Source: 4572-13 sp964594065
GTDB lineage: Bacteria; Planctomycetota; Phycisphaerae; Sedimentisphaerales; Anaerohalosphaeraceae
Direction of reading: 5' to 3'
Length of the DNA: 64,000 nucleotides
NCBI GenBank assembly: GCA_964594065.1
Contig: CAZQKX010000001.1
Span: forward strand, 1 to 64,000
Of the stretch, positions 1 through 9,720 are shown one piece after another (position 1 is the first letter of the stretch; each line of letters begins with the position of its first letter). The translations under genes and the position numbers were made by a program. The notes under the pieces are model-generated. The model did no database searches and was not told the origin of the DNA. It saw only the letters and a list, made by a program, of their open reading frames with translations.

Positions 1-396
1 TACTCTGGCAACAATGTATATGGTGTTAATTTAAGCGGCGATTATACTGTTGCAGTTGGAGGGCCATACCGTTTAACTGCCGGTCCATTTGACTGTAACA
101 ACTTTCAGAGTGTACGTCTTAAATTTGCCAGATGGCTAAATACTGATACGCCTACATACATTGCTAGTAAAATTGAAGCTTCAAACAATGGAACTGACTG
201 GAGTGTAGTTTGGGAACATACCGCAGATTCGAGCATTACTGATGGAAGCTGGCAGATTGCAGAGTATGACATTAGTAGTATTGCCGACAACCAACAGACC
301 GTCTACCTACGGTGGAGTTACAAGGTCCTTAGTGCCCAAGCTTATTCATATTCCGGTTGGAATATTGATGATATTGAATTGTGGGGTATCCAATAA
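1..396 (+). CDS. 3' end of a secreted surface protein with a beta-sandwich (choice-of-anchor/MAM-like) C-terminus
   Basis: The first reading frame is open from base 1 to a TAA at 394-396, giving 131 residues whose N-terminus lies outside the window. The fragment has aromatic-rich beta-strand spacing and ends with a 'GWNIDDIELWG' motif, which is common in M6-peptidase-associated and 'choice-of-anchor J' type beta-sandwich domains of secreted bacterial proteins. No anchor or dockerin-like tail follows the domain. Full function cannot be judged. The next gene starts 129 bases downstream on the same strand and is also secreted, so this looks like part of a run of surface-protein genes. Confidence 0.7.
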   Translation, partial: YSGNNVYGVNLSGDYTVAVGGPYRLTAGPFDCNNFQSVRLKFARWLNTDTPTYIASKIEASNNGTDWSVVWEHTADSSITDGSWQIAEYDISSIADNQQTVYLRWSYKVLSAQAYSYSGWNIDDIELWGIQ

Positions 397-525
397 AAGA
401 GGAAGATTTGTGGTGAGGAAAACAAGCGATTTCTGTTTCAAAGTATACATCTTCAGGTGAAGAAGAATAATGAGAATCTTTATGGGTAAGTTAATGTCGT
501 TTTTATTTTTTAAGGAGAATGAACA

Positions 526-1527
526 ATGAATACAAGAAAAAGTGTGGCAATTTTAGTTTTGGCTTTGTGCTTGATCGTGTGTCAGGCAAGGCTTTGCGAG
601 GCAGCACCGATGGGGACAGCATTTACATATCAGGGACATATCTATGACGCCAATTCCCCGGCAAACAATGTCTATGATTTCCAATTTAAACTATATGATG
701 CTTTGGTGGGAGGTAGCCAAGTCGGAAGTGATTTCGACTCGCCAGACGTTGATGTCGTCGATGGATCTTTTGCCGTGGTACTGGATTTCGGTAGCGGCGC
801 ATTCACAGGTGATACTCGTTGGCTTGAAATTGCTGTTCGCCCGGGAGATTCTACTGATCGTCATACTACTTTGAGTCCTCGGCAGGAAACAACGCCAGCG
901 CCTTATGCTGTTTATGCTGAGACTGCTGGTAATGCCGGTAATGATAGCGACTGGATGGTCTCCGGTAACGATATATATTCCATCCCATCTGGCAATGTTG
1001 GTATTGGTACAACAATCCCAAGTGCAAAACTCGATGTAAACGGATCAATTAAAATTACGGATGGTTTGCAAGGAGCAGGTAAAGTCCTCACGTCAGATGC
1101 CAGCGGTCTTGCCAGTTGGCAAAGCCTTTCTCCTGTCGTTGAAACTCATTATTGGAGTTGTGTGGGTGCCAATTTTCATCCTCAATTTAATACAGACAGC
1201 ACTGAAATAAATAGAGATGGAGCATATATAGAAGCCCGAACTAATGGAATGTTTTTCTTTGCCCCTGTTATGCTTCCTCATGGTGCGAACGTTACTAAAG
1301 TAGTTGTTTATGGAAATGGAGCTGCCACAGCAGAAGATTGGGCTTTTAGGAAAATAAACTTAAACAGTGCGACTATGAGTGTAATCGAAAGTGCGAAAAT
1401 AGGAACAGAAGTAGTATGTCCAGTTCCTCGAACTATCGATAATAACACTTACGCTTATGTACTTTGGACATCAAGTTTAGATACGGGTGATATAATTTAT
1501 AACGCAAAAATAACCTATACAAAATAA
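526..1527 (+). CDS. Secreted tail-fibre-like protein
   Basis: 333 residues preceded by a good ribosome site (AAGGAG, 6 bases before ATG). The N-terminus has a signal peptide (hydrophobic LAILVLALCLIVC-type core, ending near CEAAP). Residues about 28-130 form a domain seen in many planctomycete and bacteroidete secreted proteins, beginning 'GTAFTYQGHIYDA'. Near residue 160 is the 'GNVGIGTTIPSAKLDV' signature shared with phage tail-fibre repeat regions and secreted proteins that carry them. The C-terminal ~130 residues are unrecognised. No enzyme motif is visible; a structural or adhesive role is inferred. It precedes another secreted protein by 37 bases and may be cotranscribed with it. Confidence 0.75.
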   Translation: MNTRKSVAILVLALCLIVCQARLCEAAPMGTAFTYQGHIYDANSPANNVYDFQFKLYDALVGGSQVGSDFDSPDVDVVDGSFAVVLDFGSGAFTGDTRWLEIAVRPGDSTDRHTTLSPRQETTPAPYAVYAETAGNAGNDSDWMVSGNDIYSIPSGNVGIGTTIPSAKLDVNGSIKITDGLQGAGKVLTSDASGLASWQSLSPVVETHYWSCVGANFHPQFNTDSTEINRDGAYIEARTNGMFFFAPVMLPHGANVTKVVVYGNGAATAEDWAFRKINLNSATMSVIESAKIGTEVVCPVPRTIDNNTYAYVLWTSSLDTGDIIYNAKITYTK

Positions 1528-1564
1528 GCTATGGGAAACGTGCCAGAAATGCAAGAGGTGAAAA

Positions 1565-4000
1565 ATGAACCAAACTGTTAATAATATGAGTTTGTCAATA
1601 ATTCGCAAGTTCGGCCCCGTTGCTTTGATTGTGGTTGCAAGTGTTGTATTACTTCACAATGAGCTAGCTTTAGCTATGCAGAGTGGCCCTTATCAACTGA
1701 CCCGGAGTACGATTGACAGCGGCGGTACAACTAGCACTGGTGGACCGTATGTGATTAGTGGGACAATAGGCCAACATGATTCAGGTTGGTTGGCTGGCGG
1801 CAACTATGAAATCCTAGGCGGCTTCTGGCCGGAGATTCCTGCCTGCATAGTAAATTTCGAACACTTCGCGAGATTTGCTCGATATTGGCTGGATACAGGA
1901 ACTGGACTGCCCGCTGACCTGCATGAGGACAGCCTCGTCAACTCGCTTGATTTGGGTGTTTTTGTCGATAAATGGCTTGATTGCTGTCCTCGTGGATGGC
2001 CTTTGGCTTACGACTATCTTCCAGAAGTTTCTGATGCCATGGTCTGGATATCTATCGACGATCCCGGTGTATCTGGCCATGAGCCATTTAATAGAGAAAT
2101 GAGCAAATATGAGACTACAAACGCTCAGTATTGCCAGTTTCTAAATGAAGCACTTACTTCTGGTGATCTCATTGTTGATGTTGATATCATAAGGGGTGCA
2201 ATCGGCTCTAACAGTGGGATAGATTTTGACGGTGAAGTATATTATAACCTTGCTGGTTCTGGATATACTCTCGATGGAGCGACCGATGGGGGAGCAGAAA
2301 GGATTAATTATACTGGCGGCTCATTCACTGTAGACAACGGTTTTGAAAATCATCCGGTTACTTATGTAAGCTGGTATGGAGCAACAGCTTTCTGCAACTA
2401 TTACGATTATAGACTTCCTACCAAATGGGAGTGGCAGGCGGTGGCAGATTATGATGGCAGTTATATTTATGGTTGTGGGACGAGTATAAATAACAGTATT
2501 GCTAATTATTTAGGTTCAACGCATCCGGATGGTACTATCCCTGTCGGCAGTCTTGGTGACCCATCAGGGTATGGTTATGAAATGTGTGATATGGCAGGTA
2601 ATGTCTGGGAATGGACATCGGATCGTTTTGCATTGGGCGGATGCTGGAGTGTCAATGATACCGACTGCGAAGTTTCCTCTACCCATTCCCACGCCCCAGA
2701 CTATACTGACGACCCGACAGGTTTTCGGGTGTGCCAAGGAAGTCCTTTGAATGGTGTTGTTTCCCGTTGGAGTTTTAATGAAGGCAGTGGGTCAGTTGCT
2801 GTAGATAATTCCGGCAATGGCCATGATGGAACAATTAACGGTGCAACCGTGGTTGATGGTATTTCAGGAAAAGCATTGAGTTTTGATGGAGTAGATGATT
2901 ATGTTAGTTTGCCCAGCAGTAGTAATTTAAGTTTTTACAGCCTCACAGAAGAATTTTCTACTAGCTTTTGGATTAAACCGGATTCTGTCGCACCTAGTGA
3001 TCAAGCAATATTGGAACATGATGACGACTATCTTGTCTGTTTAAATGGAGGGGTTTTAAGCTATCGAAAAACTGACCTTCATAATTTATACCACAATTCA
3101 TGGCAGTCAACTAATCCTGAAATTACTGCAGGAACTTGGACTCACGTAGCTATTACATATGATGGTTCTGGGGCAGGTGGGACCAAAATGTATGTCGATG
3201 GCACTGAAGTACTAGTTACAAATACCGCTCATCATGGAGGTGGTGGCTCAGGCACAGGAGATAATTTTGCAATAGGAATAAGAGCATTTGATTTGACTAC
3301 AACACCCTTTGGGGGACAAATAGACGAAGTTCGGATTTATAATAGGGTGTTGAGTCCTGCTGAAATAAGTATTGTTGCCCGTTGGAGTTTTAATGAAGGC
3401 AGTGGGTCAGTTGCTGTAGATAATTCCGGCAATGGCCATGATGGAACAATTAACGGTGCAACCGTGGTTGATGGTATTTCAGGAAAAGCATTGAGTTTTG
3501 ATGGAGTAGATGATTATGTCAGAATACCTTATGACAATGCTCTACAATTTAGTGGCGTTACAAGTACTCAATCAATATCTTTTTGGATGTATGTAGATGA
3601 CTATGATTATTATGCGGTTTTAGAAAATAAAGACAACTATCTGGTGTATATACAACCGGACGGGAAGCTTCGTTATGCTCAAAGTGACTCAGGTAATCTT
3701 TATCATAGAACTTTTACAGTAAATAATCCTATGCCTTTATCTCAATGGAATCATGTAGTTATAACATATGATGGAACAGATCAGGCAAGTTCCACTGTAT
3801 TCCATGTGAACGGAACAATTAATTCAAATGTTTATACAGGACAACATAGTGGCTGGTCTGCTGGAAGTGGGGATTTTGCTATTGGAGCAGAATTAGCAGG
3901 AGGGATTCAAGCATTTTTTAAAGGAAAAATTGATGGAGTAAAGATTTACAACAAGGTATTGACTCCTACCGAAATACAAAATCTCTATCAATACCCATAA
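1565..4000 (+). CDS. Secreted FGE/SUMF1-like protein with dockerin-like motif and two LamG domains
   Basis: 811 residues with an N-terminal signal/transmembrane segment (residues ~15-38). Order: a short beta region; a dockerin-like stretch (~95-140, with paired 'FARFARYWLD' and 'VFVDKWLDCC' motifs); a formylglycine-generating-enzyme-like (SUMF1) domain (~155-395, with 'YETTNAQYCQFLN', 'RLPTKWEWQ' and 'MAGNVWEWTSDR'); then two LamG/concanavalin-like domains (~400-600 and ~605-811). True FGEs carry a catalytic Cys in a GFRC-type motif. Here the motif reads GFRVCQG, so the domain is more likely a non-catalytic or binding version than a sulfatase activator. The two LamG domains begin with a 142-bp identical DNA repeat. 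The usual dockerin position is C-terminal; here it is internal. Confidence 0.8.
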   Translation: MNQTVNNMSLSIIRKFGPVALIVVASVVLLHNELALAMQSGPYQLTRSTIDSGGTTSTGGPYVISGTIGQHDSGWLAGGNYEILGGFWPEIPACIVNFEHFARFARYWLDTGTGLPADLHEDSLVNSLDLGVFVDKWLDCCPRGWPLAYDYLPEVSDAMVWISIDDPGVSGHEPFNREMSKYETTNAQYCQFLNEALTSGDLIVDVDIIRGAIGSNSGIDFDGEVYYNLAGSGYTLDGATDGGAERINYTGGSFTVDNGFENHPVTYVSWYGATAFCNYYDYRLPTKWEWQAVADYDGSYIYGCGTSINNSIANYLGSTHPDGTIPVGSLGDPSGYGYEMCDMAGNVWEWTSDRFALGGCWSVNDTDCEVSSTHSHAPDYTDDPTGFRVCQGSPLNGVVSRWSFNEGSGSVAVDNSGNGHDGTINGATVVDGISGKALSFDGVDDYVSLPSSSNLSFYSLTEEFSTSFWIKPDSVAPSDQAILEHDDDYLVCLNGGVLSYRKTDLHNLYHNSWQSTNPEITAGTWTHVAITYDGSGAGGTKMYVDGTEVLVTNTAHHGGGGSGTGDNFAIGIRAFDLTTTPFGGQIDEVRIYNRVLSPAEISIVARWSFNEGSGSVAVDNSGNGHDGTINGATVVDGISGKALSFDGVDDYVRIPYDNALQFSGVTSTQSISFWMYVDDYDYYAVLENKDNYLVYIQPDGKLRYAQSDSGNLYHRTFTVNNPMPLSQWNHVVITYDGTDQASSTVFHVNGTINSNVYTGQHSGWSAGSGDFAIGAELAGGIQAFFKGKIDGVKIYNKVLTPTEIQNLYQYP
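2763..2904 (+). repeat. Perfect direct repeat, copy 1 (start of first LamG domain)
   Basis: 142 bases that recur without a mismatch at 3378-3519, exactly 615 bases downstream and in the same reading frame. They encode the first ~47 residues of a LamG domain ('RWSFNEGSGSVAVDNSGNG'). Confidence 0.95.
3378..3519 (+). repeat. Perfect direct repeat, copy 2 (start of second LamG domain)
   Basis: Identical to 2763-2904. The rest of the two LamG domains has diverged strongly, so the perfect identity at the start points to a recent local copying or gene-conversion event confined to this segment. Confidence 0.95.
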
Positions 4001-4176
4001 ACGATAATTTTCGCACGTCATCGACGGCAAGGCAATGAAAAACGTATCCAATAGCCAGTTGTTCAATTGACAAGGGATTTGCCCTCCGAGTTCATCTCAC
4101 CAAACCTTCACTGTAAATCAATTGTTCAGACTATCATAGCCTATCAACCTTCCTTGCTGTGTGCCAATCCGACGCA

Positions 4177-4536
4177 TTAGCCCAGTTTTTGGTGCAAAGC
4201 GAAAAATATAAATATAGGCCTCGACTTTTTTAACATAGCCTTGGCCGCTGGGTCTCGCGGCAATGGAAAGCCTATCGGCTCGTTTTTTGGCCATGTCGAT
4301 CCTTTATGGTTTTCCCATTTCAATCTGCGATATGCCAAAATGCTCATGACAAGAAGATAATAATAACATCTCCGAAAAGGGGATCCTTGCACTTCGAATA
4401 TAGCATACTTTTGTGCGTTTTTTTCAAATTGTACCAGCAGAAACTCAAGACATTGATCGGGCTCAGCTTCAGGATTAAGTATAAAACCAAGTTGTTCGAC
4501 AGGATTTTTTGTTTTATTCGGCTTGCCCTGCGCCAT
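4177..4536 (-). CDS. Hypothetical 119-residue protein
   Basis: An open frame on the minus strand with ATG preceded by AAGGA (7 bases away). The product has a basic N-terminus, an acidic middle and a Tyr/Cys-rich centre (RRCYYYLL); no family is recognised. It is the only oppositely oriented gene candidate in the first 60 kb. The flanking DNA is AT-rich and carries no other convincing frames, so it may be a remnant of a larger lost gene. Reality of expression is uncertain. Confidence 0.4.
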   Translation of the reverse strand: MAQGKPNKTKNPVEQLGFILNPEAEPDQCLEFLLVQFEKNAQKYAIFEVQGSPFRRCYYYLLVMSILAYRRLKWENHKGSTWPKNEPIGFPLPRDPAAKAMLKKSRPIFIFFALHQKLG

Positions 4537-4729
4537 TTTTTTTCCTTATATTTGTATTTTCATAAATTTTTTTTAAAAAAATATCGTAGATAATCCATCT
4601 TATCCGTAAGTTGAATTATAGCATATAAACCTATATGCAATCAACAACTATTCCTCTGTCGCTATCCGTAAGTTTATCCGTAATCATTGTAAGTATTTGC
4701 GAATAAAGGGCTTACGCTGAAAATACCGC

Positions 4730-4759
4730 TTGACTTTTCGTCTGTAATAAGGCTATAGT
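4730..4759 (+). promoter_or_regulatory. Sigma70-like promoter
   Basis: TTGACT (4730-4735) and TATAGT (4754-4759) with an 18-base spacer. The only open frame downstream on this strand before 5443 is the short one at 4884. Confidence 0.4.
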
Positions 4760-4883
4760 GTGATAAGAGAATGAGGCATTTGAAACTATGATATTATAAG
4801 GAACAATTTTTAAAAAAGGATTGGTAGAAGCAAAACGATAGCAAATACCAAGAACTACAAATGTTAAATCAGGAAATCGTATT

Positions 4884-5051
4884 ATGTTTACACGACAGTC
4901 ACAGGGCTTTTTGACAATTTCAAAAACAGCATTGTCTTACTCAGCTCAGTTATGTGCCAGATTTGGCAGCAAAAACGAAATCGGGGGGCTTGGATTAGGC
5001 AGCTATGACGAGAAGGGTTTTCCTGTCGTAAAGCAAATATTGTCATACTAA
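4884..5051 (+). pseudogene. Short open frame resembling the start of a JAB/MPN-type domain
   Basis: 55 residues from ATG (AGGAAAT lies upstream) to TAA. The centre reads 'KNEIGGLGLGSYDE', which resembles the 'EIGG' strand of prokaryotic JAB/MPN metalloprotease-like domains. The catalytic His-x-His...Asp part would lie further downstream and is absent, so if the resemblance is real this is a truncated remnant. It could equally be a chance frame. Confidence 0.3.
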
Positions 5052-5163
5052 CAGCTGATAGTCATTCCGTTAGGTGGAGTAGGAGAGTAACCCAGTAAGA
5101 TGATACAGTTTTTACTTTTTTCATAAATTCACAATTTTCATATCAAAAATACTGCCTCTAAAA

Positions 5164-5226
5164 CGCTCTTTATAATAGAGCGACAATTGAATCCCATTAT
5201 TTGCCAAAAAATGGGCTTTAAAGCCC
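5164..5226. promoter_or_regulatory. Two small hairpins upstream of the PEP-CTERM gene
   Basis: CGCTCT/AGAGCG with a 7-base loop (5164-5182), and the perfect 14-base palindrome GGGCTTTAAAGCCC (5213-5226). They sit just upstream of the -35 box at 5243, so they may be an operator or a weak terminator for upstream transcription. Confidence 0.35.
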
Positions 5227-5242
5227 TCTATTAGGTTTTTTA

Positions 5243-5271
5243 TTGACAATAGGGCAAAATAAAGCTAAAAT
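5243..5271 (+). promoter_or_regulatory. Sigma70-like promoter for the PEP-CTERM gene
   Basis: A consensus TTGACA (5243-5248), a 17-base spacer and TAAAAT (5266-5271), about 170 bases before the gene at 5443. This is one of the best sigma70 matches in the window. Confidence 0.55.
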
Positions 5272-5442
5272 AAGTAGACAATAGAGTTTATATGCAGGAT
5301 GTGTGATATCGGTGACTATGGAGTGGAGAAATACAATTCCAAAAAGCCAATTCTAATAAGCACACATCGAGTATGAATTCTAGGGAAGTATTCTAAGCGT
5401 TTATTTTATAGTAAATGGTTTTAATACAAAAGGGAGGTAGTT

Positions 5443-5886
5443 ATGAAGGCAAGTATTTATTGGACAGTGGTGGTCGTTCTCTTTGCAACATCTTATGCAA
5501 AATCTATGACGATCACTGATGTTCAGGTTTCACCGATACAACCATCAATTTTTGACATTATCACAATTGATGCCGAAGGCACCTTCCCAGCTGGAACTAA
5601 TTGGTTTGACACAAGTGTATTTACTGTAGATGAACAATCCCTTCAGCTTAATCTATATTATACAGGCGGTTTTGGTCCTCAGATTCCAGAGCCTTGGTCG
5701 CATGACGAGGTGATAGGTACATTACCGCAAGGCAACTATGATTTACTGGTTCAGGCTTATTGGAGAGTCTCTGGTGCAACAGATTATAATTTCCAGGACG
5801 ATTACTTTGTTAATTTTGAAGTTGTACCAGAACCAATCACACTTGCATTTCTGGCTTTAGGAGCAGCTTTTATTAGAAGAAAATAA
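5443..5886 (+). CDS. Small secreted PEP-CTERM protein
   Basis: 147 residues with a strong ribosome site (GGGAGG). It has an N-terminal signal peptide (residues 1-20), a ~105-residue beta-rich domain and a classic PEP-CTERM tail: 'VPEP', a hydrophobic helix and a terminal RRK. Such tails are recognised by exosortase (EpsH/Xrt family) and removed as the protein passes to the cell surface or matrix. No exosortase is in the window. The central domain is unrecognised. It lies 41 bases before the subtilisin-like gene and may be cotranscribed with it. Confidence 0.8.
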   Translation: MKASIYWTVVVVLFATSYAKSMTITDVQVSPIQPSIFDIITIDAEGTFPAGTNWFDTSVFTVDEQSLQLNLYYTGGFGPQIPEPWSHDEVIGTLPQGNYDLLVQAYWRVSGATDYNFQDDYFVNFEVVPEPITLAFLALGAAFIRRK

Positions 5887-5927
5887 GAACACCTTTTCAT
5901 AAAATTATTTTGAAAGGAGTCTCCCCC

Positions 5928-8900
5928 ATGTCGTTTAAGCTATTGTTCCCAATTATTCTATTATCTACTATTAGTGCACTTGTATTCGCAGCCTCTGAAA
6001 AGGAATTAGATTATAAGCCTGGAGAGTTGATTATTCGCTTCAAGAAAGACAGTGATAACTCAATAATCAAGTCGAAATCTATTAAGGATAAAAAAGCAAT
6101 TATTAACAAAAAAGGTGGCGGTAAAATTAAAAAGTCATATAAGCGGTTTCCCGATCTTCATGTTATTAAACTTCCTGAAAATGTTAAAGTTAAAGACGTT
6201 TTAAAGAAATACAAAGACTCGAAGGATGTTTTATATGTCGAGCCGAACTACAAAATATATCTTGATTCCACAGTACCCAATGATCCAAATTTCTTTCAAT
6301 TATGGGGGCTTCATAATATCGCTCAAGAACACCCAGTAGAAGGCGGCGGGACATATTATGGCACAGAAGACGCAGATATTGATGCTCCTGAAGCATGGGA
6401 CATTTACACAGGCAGTCAGGATATGATAGTTGCTGTCCTTGACTCAGGGATTGATTACGATCATCCTGATCTATCCGCGAATATGTGGGTCAACCAAGCT
6501 GAATCAGTTGGAGATCCCAACTCAGATGACGATGGGAATGGATATAAAGACGACATCTATGGTTATGATTTTGCGGATGATAATAGTGATCCGAATGACT
6601 ACTACTTGCATGGAACACATGTCGCAGGCACTATTGGCGCAGTAGGAAATAACAATGTCGGTGTATCGGGAGTGTGTTGGAATGTCAAATTGATGTCGGT
6701 GAAAATATTTCCCAATTATGATCAATCATCATCCCAGTCATCTTTCATGGATGTTGCTATCGAGGGGATAAATTATGCGGTTGATAATGGGGCGACAATC
6801 CTGAATAACTCTTGGGGCGGTCATGTTTACAGTCAGGCATTAAAAGATGCAATAAATGATGCCAAAGATGAAGGTATTTTGTTTATTATGGTGAAGACAA
6901 CGATAATCCTAGTGGTTTTGTCGATTACACTCCAGCTTATCCTTCAAGCTATGATTGTGAGAACATTATTTCAGTGTTAGCAACGAACTCTGATGATGAA
7001 AAGCCAGATTGGTCAAACTATGGAGCGACTGCGGTTGATATTGCTGCTCCCGGTGAAGATATCTACAGCACTTTTCCAACATATATGACCTATGGTATGC
7101 AATATTTCGGATTTTCAACTGATTATGAGACAATTGGTGGGACTTCAATGGCTGCACCTCATGTTTCCGGAGCATGTGCCTTGGTCTGGTCAATGTATCC
7201 TCATCTGAAAATGTCCGAAGTTCGGCAAATTGTTTTAGATTCAGCGGACAAATTGAATTCATTAGACGATTTGTGTGCAACAGAAAGCCGACTTAATCTC
7301 TATCAGGCGTTACTTCATGCGCATCCCTTAGAGATAGCAATTCAGGATGATATTACAGATCCTAATGGTTGTGTTATTCCATATGATGAAATCACTTTCA
7401 CAATTACTTACAACAATCCTTCTCCAACTGATCCAAATGATCCTAATTATTTTGGAGCCGCTGAAGATGTAGAAATCTATCTCCCAATTCCATTAGCAAT
7501 AGATCCTAATATTAATCATCCCAACTATGTTCTTTTTGAAGGACATTATCTCTGGGAGATTGGAACTCTTAATCCAGGTGATTCTAATTCTATCACAGTA
7601 ACAGCAACTGTAAACCAGAATGCAGAGCCATTAAGTGAAATCAAGAGCAAAGTGAAAATGTATAGCTCCATTGGCTATGGAGAAGATCAGGAAGAGACAA
7701 GAGTCTGTTGCTGGGGTGGAGATCGAATCTATGTAGATGCGTATGCAACAGGGTCTAAGACAGGCGTTACATGGGATAATGCTTACACTGATCTTCAAGA
7801 TGCTTTGCAACGTGCAGAAAAGGGATGTGGCACTGAAGAAATCTGGGTCGCTCAAGGCATTTATCGACCGACAAAAAGTCAAAATCAAAATGCCTCTTTT
7901 GATATGGTAGATGACCTTGAAGTTTATGGCGGATTCAGAGCAGACGCTAATTCTCTGAGTGAAAGAAACTTTGTGCAATATAAAACCTATCTAAGTGGAA
8001 ATATTGATGTTGGCGGCGATTTGGATAGTTTCATAGTTGTCAACACCGAACCCGATTCAGAAATCAGCAATGATACTCTCCTGGATGGCTTTATCATCAC
8101 CCACTCTACTGAAGCTGGGATTTATTGTAATGAAGCTGACTTGGTTATAATGAACTGTGTGATTACCGATAATGATGCCAATGGAATAAACATCTACAAA
8201 TCAGATCCTTACATATTTGATTCTATTATTACTGATAATGAAGTTGTTGGAGTTTATGACTGTAATGAATCAATGGCAACTATCGAAGGATGTATTATTT
8301 CCGCAAATGGTGGAAACGGGATATCATGCAGGAAAAATGCCGCAGTAACGGTTAAAAACTCTTGGATTCACAATAACGGAGGAGAGGGAATTGCTCTAAC
8401 GGATGCAGCTTCAGGGTCAACGATCCGTAACAACACCATTGTTTATAATACAGGAAAAGGAATATCTGCCGAGTCAGGGTTTGATCCTACTGTCAAGAAC
8501 TGTATCGTATGGAATAATGAAAATGGGGATATTGATGGTTGCAGTGCTACATATACCTGTTTTGACGGGGGAACTGGGACTAATATTGATGATGATCCCA
8601 ATTTCGTGTGCATAGATCCCAATATGTATAATTATCATCTACGCTACGGTTCTCCCTGCCGTGATGCAGGAGATGGAACTTATACGAATGAATACGATAT
8701 CGATGGAGAGCCGCGAGAATATGGTTCTGAGATTGACATGGGAGCAGATGAAATATACTGCACGGATGGCACTTTAGACGATGGAGATGTCTATAATGTA
8801 ATGGACTGGAATTCAGATGGCTTGATAAATATACACGAATACAGGTATTTTTCAGGGGCATGGCTGAGTCATGATCCAAACGATCCAGAAGTCCTCGACC

Positions 8901-9376
8901 CTAATAGTCCTGTGAATGATCCCAATGATCCATCGTATATTGATCCGAATCAGCTTGACGATTGGAACTATATGTGCAATCTGGATGACACTGAGTATAC
9001 CGACACAGAATACGAAATTGACTTAGCCGATCTTGAGATTTTTTTCGATAGTTGGCTTTGGAAAGCATGTTATGTGAATTTTGACACTTGGTTATATACT
9101 TTAGGTGAAGTAGAAGGTGATACAGATGGTATGTTTGGCTCCCAGACTTCAACTGCTATGACTTTGAATATGGAGAAAAAATCCACTCCAAAATATGCCC
9201 AAGAAAAGACTATCGAAGAACAATATACTGATATACAAGAGATCGCAGACTTCCTAGAGGTTCTTTGGTATGAAGATCCAACTGTACGGGAAGAGATTGA
9301 TGAACAACAATGGGCAGATTTCATGAATCATATTTATCAGTGGATGGATACCCTTGCGAATCAGCTATTAGAGTGA
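5928..9376 (+). pseudogene. Subtilisin-like (S8) secreted protease, frameshifted; DUF11, beta-helix and dockerin-like tail
   Basis: The preferred start is ATG 5928, with AAAGGAG just upstream. It has a signal peptide, a propeptide-like basic region (~30-120) and an S8 domain with Asp172 (VAVLDSGID), His228 (HGTHVAG) and the active Ser in GTSMAAPH (codon 7145-7147). The frame breaks at about 6888-6892: the N-terminal frame runs on to a stop at 6980, while the rest of the S8 domain continues in another frame from about 6890 to 9376. Restoring the frame needs 1, 4 or 7 bases, and the oxyanion-hole 'AAGN'-type segment falls exactly there. The C-terminal part has a DUF11-like domain, a parallel beta-helix (begins 'RIYVDAYATG') and an Asn/Pro/Asp-rich dockerin-like region near 8800-9070. 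Either a real inactivation or a sequencing error. Confidence 0.8.
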
Positions 9377-9404
9377 TAAGATATGAAATTGGTATGTTTG
9401 GTAT

Positions 9405-9435
9405 GGGGCAGGTATTCAATACTTGCCCCGTTTTT
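9405..9435 (+). terminator. Rho-independent terminator
   Basis: A GC-rich 12-base stem (GGGGCAGGTATT / AATACTTGCCCC, one G-T wobble) with a 1-base centre, followed by GTTTTTATTT. It lies 29 bases after the protease stop codon. Confidence 0.85.
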
Positions 9436-9466
9436 ATTTACCATTGTTAAATTTTGAGACCATAAT

Positions 9467-9601
9467 ATGAAAGCAATTGACCTACTAACACATGAAGTCT
9501 ATTCAATCAAAGTCGATCCTAAGCCCTTTGGTTATACAGATGCTGATGAATTAACAGTTACTTTTACTGTTCTTCCCAGGTTAGATATGTATAGGGAATA
9601 A
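9467..9601 (+). CDS. Short open frame, 44 residues, unrecognised
   Basis: ATG to TAA encoding a 44-residue acidic peptide with no signal peptide and no recognised family. It sits between the terminator and umuD and has no clear ribosome site. It may be the N-terminal remnant of a larger gene or a chance frame. The remaining bases to 9720 show no further feature and no visible LexA box. Confidence 0.25.
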   Translation: MKAIDLLTHEVYSIKVDPKPFGYTDADELTVTFTVLPRLDMYRE

Positions 9602-9720
9602 TAACTCTATCTCTCCTATCCCAATCAGATAGTATTTCCCGTTCATTTTCCCTTCTGCTTTGACTTTTGACCTCCTCAGATGTATCCTGTGAAATAGATT
9701 ATTTTAGCGGAAAAATAAAG

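Larger units (their letters stand above)
4537..5442. other. 906-bp AT-rich region with promoters, hairpins and one short open frame
   Basis: No full gene is seen. The stretch contains three copies of TATCCGTAA (4601-4609, 4663-4671 and 4675-4683), a sigma70-like promoter (4730-4759), a 55-codon frame (4884-5051), two hairpins (5164-5182 and 5213-5226) and a second sigma70-like promoter (5243-5271) that faces the downstream PEP-CTERM gene. Confidence 0.6.

Noticed and set aside
1565..4000. FGE-like domain as the maturase of the sulfatases in this window
   Set aside because: The expected GFRC cysteine motif reads GFRVCQG, the protein is fused to LamG domains and lies far from the sulfatases; a non-catalytic role is more likely.
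4306..4593. Plus-strand 95-codon frame opposite the 4177-4536 gene candidate
   Set aside because: It has no ribosome site, low-complexity Phe/Leu/Lys composition, and overlaps a better minus-strand candidate.
6880..6980. Programmed ribosomal frameshift in the protease gene
   Set aside because: There is no slippery heptamer and no following structure that I can see, and the break removes a catalytic segment.
9667..9720. Longer UmuD from a TTG at 9667
   Set aside because: The extra 18 residues have no family counterpart and the ATG at 9721 gives the standard length.
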